Source of the DNA: Gnetum montanum
Lineage: Eukaryota; Streptophyta; Gnetopsida; Gnetales; Gnetaceae
NCBI GenBank assembly: GCA_015680685.1
Contig: MNCI01010810.1
Location: forward strand, 75,425-139,424
Reading direction: 5' to 3'
DNA length: 64,000 nucleotides
Below, one piece after another: positions 35,841-47,248 of the stretch (its first letter is position 1; every line of letters starts with the position of its first letter). Below the pieces are notes generated by a model. The model worked only from the letters and a program-made list of their open reading frames with translations. It had not been told where the DNA came from and made no database searches. The translations under genes and the position numbers were made by a program.

Positions 35841-38545
35841 TGTTGTCACATTTGCACCATTTTGATGGAGCAGATTTTATGAGCTAATGTTGAGAACTAA
35901 ATTGCCCAATTTAGCTTTTCAATGGTGATTGGAAGATAAAATTTAAATTATTTATTTAAAAGGGAAATAGTGAGAAGCATGATGAAGAAAGGTGTTAAAG
36001 GAAAAAAATGAAAAAATTCTCTTTATATTCAAGGTGTGTAGATTTTGAGTTTGTATTCATAATTCCAAAGGCATGGAACTAATGCAAGCTTAGTAAGGTG
36101 TTTCTAACTTAAGGATGAAGAATTTGTGGTTTTCCCATGTAAAAATATGTATAATGATGGGGCTAAAATTTGGGAATTGCAAGACAGTTTATTGCAGTTG
36201 TATCACCGTTGATTCTTACATTGTATCAATTTATCAATTTTAGTTTTAGTGGCAAATTGGATGTTTTAAAGAATGATAAAAAATAAAGTGGATAAATTTG
36301 TGCATCCATTTTCCCTACAATTGTACAAGAACTTCTTAGGAAAATTAACAAGTAATTGAATTATGTAAAGATCCATTATTACGTTATGATCATTGTAATT
36401 CATAATGCTGTATTTAAGCTACCATGGTAAAAAATTAAGTTGCAAAGTTATGAGTTTCAAACAAAACAAGAAGAAAATATCTAGTTCAAAGGCTTGGTAG
36501 CAATTGATGACTGTTGGTAGAACAAGATCATAATCTCAACACAAAGTAAACAAAATTAACAAGATTCTTGTTAGATAGTGGTTGAAACATTTAACAAAAT
36601 TATGTAAAAAAAAAAGTTCACTGTTAGTTTGGAAGAGAAATTGTTGCTACAAAAAAGACATGGCAATATGGAAAACTTGCAGAAGAACATAGGCCCTATA
36701 ATTCATAAGAAGATCTATATGAAATCTACATTCTAAAGCAAAAACAAGCATGCCAAACCTATAGGCATAAGAAATTTGGCTTCACATTCAAAATCAACAT
36801 AAGCCCTAAAGTAGTGGCTATCATAACCCCAAATTTCTTATTTGTTATGGAGGTAACTATTTTGGAGTAGTGCTATGCAAAATAATAAGTGTCAAGATCA
36901 AGGATGACATCAGTGGGAGTGCCATGCCTACAGAATCGCAATAGTAGGATTCATGAGTGGAAGTAGGGGATACAAGACACAAGAATTACATGTGATGGAG
37001 GTGGCATGATAGCAGGCATGGTAGCCACAAAGCTCAAACATTGACACAAGGCACACCAAATATGAAACCATGTATATTAAGGTCACATGGCCTTAATAAT
37101 AATCTTATTTAAAAAAAAATCATCACAAACAAAAAAACTTATGGTTTAGTTGAATTACAACTAGTAATTTTAAAAACAGAGGTTTACGATTTGAAAAGTA
37201 AGGAATTTATAATCATTTGATAAATATAACATTAATTTCTTTTGGAATTAAAATTTTTTAATGAAAGTTATAACCTTCCATGGAAGTTATAATCCTTGAT
37301 ATTTGTAAGGTTGTAATTGTTAAGAGGAGACTTGCCAATTATGCCTTGATTTTCTCATAACTCCCTATAGAAGGTATAACTTCTTAAGGTAGTTATGAAT
37401 AAATTCGTTAGATATTTAATATTTACAATACCATGAAGATACTATAAAAGGGCTTCAAGATTTGGAAAATAGGGATTTTTTGGGGGAAAAATTGGTAGAA
37501 GCAACATTGAAGATTGTAAAAGCATGAATTGTTAAAGATATAAATTCGCTAATGGTCTATAATGTGCTTAACATTTAATTTTTGGATTTTCTAGATTGTT
37601 CATAGAGCTCTATTTTGCACAATATTAGACTTCTATTAATGTTTGTCAAATAAGAGCCTATGTTATAGAAAAACATCTTGAGAAATTTAATAGTAATGTC
37701 TTATAGAAATTTCCTATTTGATTTTAGAGGATCTAGAGAGTCTTTGATACTTTGGCTTGTTTGAAATAGCTTAATTTTTCTAAAGTTTATTAACTTAGAA
37801 TTCTAATTTAAAAAATTGTCAAATTTTTCAGTTAGTTCTAGTGTTTGCAATTCTTGACAATTATTGGCAAGCCAAGTAGAAGCTTGTACTTATGGTTTAT
37901 AAAGAATTTTGGTAGTGAATAAGATTGTCTTTTATGAATTTTCTTGTTGATCTTAAAAGCTTTGGGTAATTTGTAATACTTAGATTAAAATGGAATAGCT
38001 TTATTGCGAAGTGTTTCATCATGTTCAATTTATCTTACCTAAATGTTGCAGATTTACACAAATCTACTTTCCTTTCTTTTCTCTTTCTAAAATCCATTGA
38101 ATCTTGCTCTATTTCTAGTTTACATGTGGAATTTTCTCTCTGGGGAAAACTAGGAGTAGATTTGTAGAATTGTGCTAAACCATTTTTGTGAAATTTTATG
38201 TGTTTTAAGTAGCGTACTATAGGGACTATATAGACTAAGTGATTTGACAAAATAGGAATCTCAAAAAACTCATAGTATTTGACAAAGTTAGCCAAATTTC
38301 TTTTATGATAGCTAGTTACAATTTCATACATGAACCCAAGCATTTCAACATTTACAACAGCAAGCACATACTCACATTTAGTTTGTTTCATAACCACTAA
38401 GTTATTTGGAGGTGCCTGGGCCTTGGTGTTACTAGAGGACAAGTAAGTACCCAAACCCTATTTTGAGGAACACCTTCATTTCCTGTGATCTCCAAGGTCA
38501 CGGGATCAGAGGCCCAATGTTGGTGGTTCCTCATGGTCACCAACA
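35841..38545 (+). mobile_element. G1 3' LTR
   Basis: Uninterrupted 2705-bp partner of the split 5' LTR, from TGTTGTCACATTTGCACC to CACCAACA. TATAAAAG at 37443-37450. The open frame 38035-38454 (minus) is the diverged twin of 29804-30079 and lies wholly in the LTR; it is antisense, and conservation of an ORF in a 2.7-kb LTR is worth noting but not evidence of a gene. Followed by CCTAT. Confidence 0.92.
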
Positions 38546-38550
38546 CCTAT

Positions 38551-39340
38551 ATTCTACACTTGATTTTTATTTCATCTTTCATAACTTATTCTACACTTAG
38601 GTTATTTTTTGATAATTCATACTTAATAATTTTTCTAATGATTTTACACTTAGTTATTTTAACATTAAGAAAACTTCACTTTTTAATTGTCCCCTATTGT
38701 ACCTAGTTTTTGTGTAGTAGGCTAAGTCCATATTTCATTTAATGATTTGTGCCCTTTTATTTCATAATTATTGATTTATCGAGGGTTACATTGATCTGAA
38801 GACCATTTATGAGTACGTACTAAGTATCTTGATACTTAATTCATGGAGGTATCCTTATAGAAATTAAAAAAACATTTTTACAGGAATAACTCTAATCTAT
38901 ATTGATGAAGAGGTAGAGTAGAATGCTGCTAGCGATGAATAAGGTTGTTGTGCATTATATGTTTCTTGTATTCATTTTTGTATGTCATTTTTGTTTAATG
39001 TGAAGATTTTTGTAAAATTTCAAGTGTGTTTGATGTTAGAATAAGACATTACGTCAAAAGTTATGATGTACATCAATTGTACAATTTTTATGAAAATAAA
39101 AACTCTTTTCATGTCATTCATGATTTAACCATCTTTATGCAACTGATAACTAGAAATTAATGTGATGTTTCAAAGTTGATAACCACTTATTAACTTAATG
39201 TTGCTCATTAATAACAAGTGATTAACAGAAATAGTTTGAGTAAAAAGGTAACATTAGTTTTATTCATTGATCATCATTACCTAATGATAGCAAACAAAAG
39301 AGAAGCATTTTAAGAAAATCCTAATAATCACTAATAGATG
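38551..39340 (+). mobile_element. Probable continuation of the G0 3' LTR and unresolved junction
   Basis: Begins right after the CCTAT copy. 38555-38660 repeats the 'ttctacactt' style of 13910-14110, so it should be the rest of the G0 LTR. Its end, and the junction with the minus-strand gag-pro starting near 39349, cannot be placed. 39170-39235 holds a loose inverted repeat (ACTTATTAAC ... GTGATTAAC). No coding. Confidence 0.45.
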
Positions 39341-39348
39341 TCTACTAC

Positions 39349-42300
39349 TTAGTGGAAAACAAAGAGGAGGAAAGAGTGTATGCATATAATGTTATTATGT
39401 TCATGATAAATTTTTTGAGGAGTTGAATAAGAAGAATAAGAGAAATCTTTCTTCTTAGATGAGAATATGTCTACTTTTCCAAAGCCCAAGTTAACAAACT
39501 CAATGTTAGAAGTAGACTCATTACCCAAGTGTATTAGATCCATAGTAACCTCAAAGTTTTTAGGAGAGTAAGAAACTGTAGGCTTGCCTATAGGTTTAAG
39601 ATTAATATTAGCTAATTTACCACTAATTTTATAGGATTGGGCTTCTCGATCTAGGCGAGAAACACTTAAGATTTATTTATTTGTAGAGATAACTATCTCA
39701 TAATTACAAGAAAGAATGTGTATCTCTTGATGTATCTATGTCATGATTACAAAAAAGAATATGTATTTCTTGATGTATGGAGGAAGATACAGCTTAGTGT
39801 TGAGCTAGCCAAGGCTGTGCTACTATATCATTAACACTAGGACACTTGCATATCACCATGAAAATGGCTTCAGATTAAACATCTCCTACCATAAAAGGTG
39901 ATCTTATAACCTCTTCTCATGTAACATTGAATGAAAAAAAGTTTGTATAGGTTTCATTAAAAATTACCTGATCATGAAGACCAAGATGCTTAATAATAGC
40001 CCATGTGATCACCTTTGATCTAGTACTATCATCAATGTGTATGAGCAACATTGTAGCTTCTAGAGATACTTTGATGGTGATATAGAGAAGTAATTATAAA
40101 TATCTTCCATCTTCAAATGAATCTTGATATTCTCACCATGGAAGTTCAAACTGTCTAATCTATAGTGAGGGTCTTGAAGAAAAGAAAATACAACTTCCAT
40201 CTAAGTAGGGATATCACTTGGGACCATGATCATCTAAAGAACATCATATAGTACAACAGGATGTTCTTTAGAGGTTTCCATAAGGTCATAAAAGGATAAG
40301 TTTATACCTTTAGAATGGACAATGGTGTTCATCTACTGTAAGATCTTATTTTCTATAGGCTAAGATGCTTGTGAAGTAGATGCTACCGTAACTAGCTATA
40401 TAGAATTGGAAGAAGATGAGAGGTTACTTGTAGAAGCAATCTCTTACTATTGTTAGAAGAAAACCTTTTTTGCTATCTTGGATGGTTTATTTTGTGCATT
40501 AGTAACCTTCTCCTTTTGTTTAGTTAATTGTGACTCATTTATTTACTAATTGTTGATAAAAATTTTTATGTGAGACGAGGGAAAACCATTAGATGATGTT
40601 TGGGATATAGTGGATGAAAAAGTGTTTTGAGGTTTAGTATGAGATGGAACAAAGTGAGAAATGGATGGATGCATAGGTTAAGTTGGAGAGGTATAATGAG
40701 AATTAGCAGCATGAATGCAACAAGAATGTGGAGAAGAGCTGTTTGGTGCTGATGATGTAGCAATGTAATCAAACCAGTGGATTGCATAAGGTTTCTAAGA
40801 CTGTACGATAATTTTCTATGCTATTTGTAGTCCAACTAGTAGATAAGGTAAGGTTCCTTGGATGAAGAATTACAAGTTTTGTATTCAAGCTTGAGGACTA
40901 AAATTATGCCTCCAACTCTCAAGGGATTCTAAAACACTTCAAGCTATTGGTTATCTAGATGCATAGTAGATGGATCACTCTCCATCACTATCTTGCTCTT
41001 ATTAATGAGATTCTAGATGTCATCCTTCAGATTCCAAAAATTATCTATGTCATATCCACTAGTCTCATGATAGTAGTAGTATTTCCAGTAGTCATACCAC
41101 TTAGGAATCTTAAGATCATCCTCTTGTCTTTGAGGATGATCCATAGTTATCAGTTGAATGCGATGGTAGCATGCTCTTGCCATCCCTAAGAAGATTATTT
41201 AGAAGTAGTGAGTACCTCATGGGTATCTTGGTGTACTGGTGTCTACTTCTTTGAGGCATGTGTTATTGATTTGAAAAGGAAGCAACTAGAGATGTTTTGT
41301 TTTGTTCCTTAGAGAAAGAAGAAACACCTGTAGAGGTTGGTTATCCCTTCTCTTATTTTGCAGTCTTATTTGTCTTGTCATGGATTGATATGAATTCTTG
41401 ATCATTACATTGAGTGGCTGCTTCTTTAATGTGTCTTGTGGGTAGGAAAGCATCATATCATTGAGTAATGTGAGTAGTTGTCAATCCATTCCAAGGAAGT
41501 TAGTAATACATGGAAGCATAACAATGGGTGAAGACATTAAGGGAGGATGCACATAGGAAATGAAGGTTGTAGAAGTGGGTATATCCAAGGAAATTTGATT
41601 AGATGAGTATATGAAAAAGGAGAATATGGTAGTAGCCTAAGGAATGCTAAAAGGTTCTAAAGTAGAAGAAAGCAAAAACAAAGCTAAAAATGAGGTATGA
41701 TAGGTTATGGTTAAGGAATAGAATGGATAGTTCTAAAAGGCAGAATAGAGGATTGAAAAATGGAGTGTGGATTGCTAACATTATTAAGTGGGAATAACTA
41801 GTATGATGAACCAAAGATTGTAGAAACGCTGAAAGGTTTTGTGTTTAGTAGAAAAAATCTAGGTGTAGTACTTTGAGCAATTGAGATGCGGATATTGTGG
41901 ATGTGGTGAGAGAGAGAGAGCTACTTTCTCCAAACATCCCTACTAGTTACTCTTCATCCTCATCTATTAGATAGATGTTAGACTTGGAGGCAATGCTTCT
42001 TTTCTTTCCTTTGAAAGTGATATGTGGACCAAGAGGCTAATCAATGATGTTCTTCATCTTAGCTTCTTCAATCTATAGATGAATATGTTTCTGCATCTTT
42101 TCTTACTTGATGATGAACTCTGCTATCTCCTTAGCTTTCCCATCATCTAGTTTAATTGGATGATTTCGATTGTAAAAAAATAGGTGATAGCTCATTAGTA
42201 AACTCATATTTTTCCATGAGCTTGAACATATCAAGTATGAAAATATAGCCTAGCTTTCATTTGACACAACCTATTTTGTAAACCTTCATGCTTAGCCCCC

Positions 42301-42743
42301 CTGAAAATCCTTGATCTCTCGTTAGATCCATAAGTTTTTGAATTTTAGGAAGACTCGAGGTAGATGATAATTCCATAGTTGAAAGTGATAGTGACTTTAC
42401 AAGGTTGTTATTAATGTGTTTATTCATCTCTATAAATAGGTTTATACTTGAAACAAAAGATAACAAGTTTCAATTTCAAAGGGAATGTTGAAGTCATAGA
42501 GAACTAACTTGACATTGGTATTTTAACAAGGCATGTCAATAAGAGTTAAATAGACAAAAATATAGTAACAACATTAAATTTGCAAGAAAATGATATGATG
42601 TCATTGTATTGATGTGGCACATCAGCTACTCTTAAAATGAAAAAGCAAACCATGGAAATAAAAATAGTGAGCAAATCCTAGAAATAATGCTTAGTTCTAT
42701 GAAGGTCCTTCTTCTAGCATTAAAACGATGTTGTAATAGGAAT
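39349..42743 (-). pseudogene. Tat-type gag-pro of element H (left copy)
   Basis: Runs leftward from its 5' LTR at 42744. Gag: about 41110-40940 on the minus strand reads a degenerate zinc knuckle, YDYWKYYYHETSGYDIDNFW then LKDDI and NLINKSK, matching C-x2-H/C ... GH-x-T-x-x-C with the Cys codons changed to Tyr/Trp. Protease: about 40090-39850, LYITIKVSLEA, then LIHIDDSTRSKVITWAIIKH, LGL, and FMVICKCPSVNDIVAQPWLA (family YN-x-I-L-GRPWL). Ends NLGFGKVDIFSSKKK near 39470, matching G0 at 4940. RT onward is not present to the left, so the element is truncated or its rest is displaced by G0. Confidence 0.7.
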
Positions 42744-44062
42744 TGTCATAATATCAAGATTTAACATAGTTTAACATAAAATTGAGCTAAGTAATCTCAT
42801 GACCATCAAATGATCTATAAAAACCAATTTTTCAATTAATCTCTCTTATATTGAAAGCAAACTTGTAAATCATGGGAAAAATATGATAATCTAAGATGAA
42901 CATTTTTGCTAAATGTTAGTAAATTAAGAGCAAGAGAGAAAACATGTGCATCAAATAACCAATAAGAGATTAATAGAAAATTGTGTATAACACAGGGAAA
43001 AACTAAATAGAGCATTATACAACATGAAAAAGATAAATGAACATATGCATTGTTGGTGTTAGAAAAATGTTTAAAATGCGATAGATCTAGAAAAAGCTAA
43101 ATCCAAAAGGTAAACATTGAAAATAGATTTGAAATAAATCTAGATACAACCTAGAACTAGAAAATTTAAAAGGGCTGGATCTTAATTCCAAACAATGTAA
43201 GAGAATATGAACCTTCTAAAAATATTCCAAGAGGTGTATTAGGGATTAGAGGCATAGGACGAGCAGCTATGTTACCCTATTCCTTCTTCAATGAATGCAT
43301 CTAATGCAAACCTAAAGAGAATAATAATAGATTTAGTAGCTAACAAAGAAAAAGGATGGATCATATCGGTGTGTTGACCTAATTCCAAGCAATTCTCTCT
43401 ATGTCAAAGAAACAATATGAGGGGATATAATGTGTCAGCATAGAAAAGGGAAGAGAAAAAGAGAGTAGTTATTCTATGGAGATAAAAATTCTTTGAAAAG
43501 GATTTGTAAATCACCAATTGCAAAGAATGCTAACTGTATTGAATAGCAGAGATGGCTGAAAAATGTTGAGCAAATATTAACAAATGTCAATAGCCAAAAA
43601 GCCAAATAGATGGTCACAAATGCTAACCAATCCCTTTTCATTTAGGGATACCCTTATATTTATAGGCCAAAATGCCTCATAGATCATTTAGAAATGATGC
43701 ATTGAAGCCTATAAAATCTTATCTAGGTTTTTAAAAGGTTTTGGATATGAGAATCAACATATAGATGTGAATATTGATGCCAAGCATTGAATGTAGGATT
43801 GACATTGGACATTGAAAAGTTGATATGATGCAAAAAGTAAGATGTGACATCAAACATCAAAAGTAAAACTAACATTGGATGTCAAAAGTTAGAGGCGTAA
43901 AATGTTGAATTTCAAAATTGAGAACCATAGATAGCCAAAATAATGCTACTAATGATGTGAGATGTTATTTCTAGCAAGTTAAAGATAGAGAGCTAGAAAC
44001 TACATAACAAATGACATAAGACGTCAAATCTAGACTATCGAAGATGGCTTTAATGCTGAAAA
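42744..44062 (-). mobile_element. H-family 5' LTR, left part
   Basis: Aligns with 57037-58360 along its length: CTAAGTAATCTCATGACCATCAAA near the left end, a TATA region (minus CCTATAAATATAAGG near 43660) and the 'gacatcaaacatcaaaag' block. It is broken at 44062 by the copia element; GAAAA (44058-44062) is the left target duplication. With 53691-53748 the LTR is 1377 bp. Confidence 0.88.
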
Positions 44063-44996
44063 TGAGGATCATTGAACTTAGGAGGGGGTGTTGTTGGTTG
44101 TATATGAATAATTTCCCCAACAAAAATCAATCATCATGAAAAAATGCCTCATCCAAAAGTATGTGGTTCCCCAACTTGGGTACTTCACACTTGGAGGGTA
44201 GATCACTTGCATACCTCTAGACTTTGTTTCTCTCAAAATGTGGTTTAAAGGGCACCACACCTTGCGGAAGCTCTAAGGTTTGCTTTAGAGTGTTTCATTG
44301 CTACAAAACCACTCAACCTATCTAGGTCACGATAAGCTTAGAATGTGATTTCAAGGATCCCACAACCTTGAGAAATTTGAGCTTTACTCTAGAGTGTTGT
44401 GATCTTGCGTCAACCACTCAACCTAGCTATGTCCCAACAAGAGCAAAGATGATGCCTTCTCACAAGAATCACATCAACCCTAGTGGTGCAACAAGAACAA
44501 GAAACAAAAATTATAAGGAAAGAATGCAATTGATTTGTTGGTCCTTGTACTTCGAGGTACAATACAATATAATCACTAAACAGTACAAATGATGGTACAT
44601 TAAGGTACACAAATAAAGTACACAATGATTGCTTAATGTTGACACTTGCTTGCTCAAAAACTTACCCAATGCCCAAGAGAATGAAGTCTTCTTACATCCT
44701 TGAAGTTTTCGAAATCACCTCAGAATTCGTGTAAAGGCTATTTAATGGCTAGTGAAGATATCTTCTTCGAGATGGAAACGTTTCTTTACAACTGACTTCA
44801 ATTATGTCCCCTCTTGAGAAGAGAAGTCTCTTATTTTTTCAAGATGTCTTCTCTAGGTCTTTTGCACTTCAAACAAGATGTTTTCTACTTCTGCGAGATG
44901 TCTTCTTAGCTTTTGAACTTTGATTCTCAAAGCTTCCCCTTAATAATTAGAGCATCATCTTGTAGTCTTCTTTACTTGTCCATGCTCCCTTGAAAC
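44063..44996 (-). mobile_element. Copia 3' LTR, left part
   Basis: Starts TGAGGATCATTGAACTTAGG and follows 52604-53550 block by block (for example CTTCACACTTGGAGGGTAGATC, ACTTTGTTTCTCTCAAAATG). It stops at GAAAC (44992-44996), the left duplication of the inserted solo LTR. Open frames inside (44078-44625) belong to the LTR. Confidence 0.92.
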
Positions 44997-45374
44997 TATT
45001 GGCACATTTTGGCCATTTCATGGAATACTTTACAAGGTCATAGCACCAAAAAATAAATTATTGAAAATAAAAGAGAATTGATGGCTTTTGGGGATCTTTA
45101 CATCCTTAAACAAGCTTGCATGATAAAGTTAGTTAAAGGAAAAGGAGTGGGTTATGACATCAATAAAATTACAAGATCCTACAAATCCCATAGCTGCATG
45201 CTATAATCAAGTGATTTATACCACAAGTCGATTACTATTCCTCTGAATGAGATAATGATGTTGTATATTTTGCCAAATTTCCAAAAGTTCATTGACTGGA
45301 TTGATCTTTGAATCTAAGTGGGCCAAATTTCTAATCAACTTTTCCATTTTTATGTTGGGTAGCCACGTAATTAG

Positions 45375-45940
45375 TTCGTTTTGGTACCTATTTGGGCTTC
45401 AGAGAATAAATCAATGCTTATGGAATGCTTGTAAGAAAATATTCACTACAATACCTACATTGGTTTTATTGATTATGGTAGTGGAGAGGAAAAATTTCTC
45501 TGATAATCCAGAATGGCCAATTTGGCAAAATAATTCACATTTCTTCGATTCCATGGAGCAGTTGCCATTGTTATGAGAACCATCCGTAATACTTTCAACA
45601 CAAGAAGAATAGTTGTTTGCACCACTCATCAGCCTAATATTGAAATTTTTGAATCCTTTGATAAGCTGTTGCTCATGAAGAGAGTAGCTCAAGTTCTCTA
45701 CTTTGGACCTCTTGGTGACTACTCACACAAGATAATTGAATATTTTGAGGCTATTCCTGGATTTTGGAAGCTAGCTCTCTGGGTGTAGAGCAACGATTGG
45801 AAATAGATTTTGCAGAATATTACAAAAAAATCATCCCACTTCAAGCGTAACATATGCTGAAAAAGCTCAGCATTCCACCACCAGGATCAAAGGATCTATA
45901 CTTCGAAAATCAATATTCACAGACCTTTATGGAGCAATTT
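45375..45940 (+). pseudogene. ABCG/PDR-type ABC transporter fragment (second nucleotide-binding domain)
   Basis: The clear part is 45548-45940: [18 protein letters not shown] (end of the D-loop helix), [20 protein letters not shown] with the H-loop His, [28 protein letters not shown], then after a shift RLEIDFAEYYKK and KLSIPPPGSKDLYFENQYSQ. These are diagnostic of full-size plant PDR transporters, plasma-membrane exporters of secondary metabolites. Upstream in the frame of GAVA, 45375-45547 reads LVPIWASENK, YIGFIDYGSGEEKFL and then a gap where Walker B should be, a plausible but worn match to the stretch through the ABC signature. Walker A is absent. Stops and shifts make it dead. No transmembrane domain follows. 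It is embedded in a G1-family LTR. Confidence 0.85.
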
Positions 45941-46439
45941 AAGTATGGTGCATTGTCAAACGTGGAAAATTTTGAGGTACATTAAGGTTTTAATCGGTAT
46001 GGAGGCTGAAGTTTCTGCCAAGGAAATGGGCAGAACTGTTACCTTCTAGCCACACATGACAAAGGCTGATAAGAAACTAAATAGCATGGGAGTTGGTGCA
46101 TTAGGAGCAGAAGAACATAAAAACCAGATTGTAAAGCATATATAAGTAGTGGAAAAGTTTTAGTAAATATAAAAAAGAAGAACTGTGACAGAGGTGGAGT
46201 AAAATCCGTGATGATCAGTACCCTGGACAGTGACAAAAAAGATGGTTGCTGTAGAATGCACGGCAATGGAGACATCGTATTTAATTATTACGATAATGCA
46301 GTATATTTAACTAAGCTGAGGTCCTAAGTTTCACTTTTCACCGACTTTATGAAGGTACGAGGGTTATTTGCATCTGCATCTGAAAATGCTGCCTGCTTCC
46401 AAGCTGAGGCAGTTATCAACGATGCTAAGTTCTGAATTC
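45941..46439 (+). other. Unassigned sequence between ABC fragment and CpG-rich island
   Basis: Not LTR sequence of the G1 family and no domain recognised. The base composition is intermediate and CpGs become more frequent rightwards (46215-46310). It could be diverged downstream host gene sequence, such as intron or later exons of the transporter. The minus-strand open frame 46039-46275 shows no motif. Confidence 0.4.
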
Positions 46440-46900
46440 AAAAACGCTTTCATATATTATTTCGTTAAAGGCCCAAGTAAATCCTCCACGCGGAACGTTG
46501 CTCAAATGGACTGAAAGCGCGCGGGACAATGCATCCTAAGCCATTGCGTAAAATCGTAGGCGCCATTGCCCGAGATCGAGTTCAGCATGGATTGAAACAA
46601 TTGTGCAATGCCATGGGACCGGTGGAGCGCCTGGGGATTCTCTGGTACTTGTCCTCATGTCTCCGGTGCTGCTGCTGTGGCTGTATGGCCATGGTGTGGT
46701 GTTTCCAAATAAAAGGCAGACACTCGTCTGTCGTGTCTGGCTCTCAACGCTGGTTCAACCTCATCGACCATAACACACATATCAACCCACAATCCGACAT
46801 GCAGGATAATCGTATGACCCGCCCCTGTGCCTCATCCAAACGCCACCCCCGCCATGTGCTGCTCTGTTCTGCACTGCAACTGTACTAACTGTTTGCTTTG
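46440..46900. other. CpG-rich, GC-rich island
   Basis: I count about 25 CpG between 46441 and 46860, against none to two per 100 bases in most of the window. It includes GCGCGCGG (46517-46524). An AATAAAAGG at about 46708 and CTCGTCTGTCGTGTC follow. The plus open frame 46529-46888 (119 residues, Cys-rich at SSCLRCCCCGCMAMVWC) has no known motif and may be chance in GC-rich DNA. Best explanation: a captured, formerly unmethylated genic segment such as a promoter or first exon. Confidence 0.6.
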
Positions 46901-47160
46901 TGCAGCCACCCTTATTTCTCGCTGCATTTTTGAATTTTTGCATCACTGCCTCCACGGCTTCACTGCTCTGCATCCAATGTTTCATTCTCCCTCCTCTCTG
47001 TAGGTGTTTGTCAAAAAGTATGTTCATGCCAAAAATATATATACATGTATATGTACTTATTATTTACAAAGAAAAAGAGAGGTAAGCACTCATGATTTGA
47101 GAAGAAAGGGGGATTTATAGACGATTGGCAAGCATATCTTTATTTTCTCTAGGAGTTGAA

Positions 47161-47248
47161 ACTTCTCATGATTATTGTAACTACCTTAAGGCCACTATAA
47201 AAGGACTTCTCATGATTATTGTAACTACCTTAAGGCCATTATAAAAGG
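47161..47248 (+). promoter_or_regulatory. 44-bp tandem duplication containing the LTR TATA box
   Basis: 47161-47204 and 47205-47248 are the same 44 bases with one change (GCCACTATAAAAGG versus GCCATTATAAAAGG). The unit corresponds to the G1 LTR core promoter (29011-29022), which is single there. Two TATA boxes 44 bp apart result. Confidence 0.9.

Larger units (their letters stand above)
14114..38545 (+). mobile_element. G1: full-length Ty3/gypsy (Tat-like) element containing nested G2
   Basis: Both ends are bounded by CCTAT (14109-14113 and 38546-38550), a perfect 5-bp target duplication. LTR termini are TGTTGTCAC and CAACA (5' copy decayed to CAATA). The 5' LTR is split by G2; without it the element is about 11.3 kb, with LTRs of 2974 and 2705 bp and an internal region of 5.7 kb (30175-35840). 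Internal order is gag, protease, plant-type RNase H, RNase H, integrase, an unassigned stretch with a 84-base N gap, and PPT. RT core motifs are missing. I see no clear primer-binding site at 30175. Confidence 0.9.

Noticed and set aside
46529-46888. A 119-residue ORF in the CpG-rich island as a real gene.
   Set aside because: GC-rich DNA has few stops by chance, there is no motif beyond a Cys cluster, and overlapping frames on the other strand are equally open.
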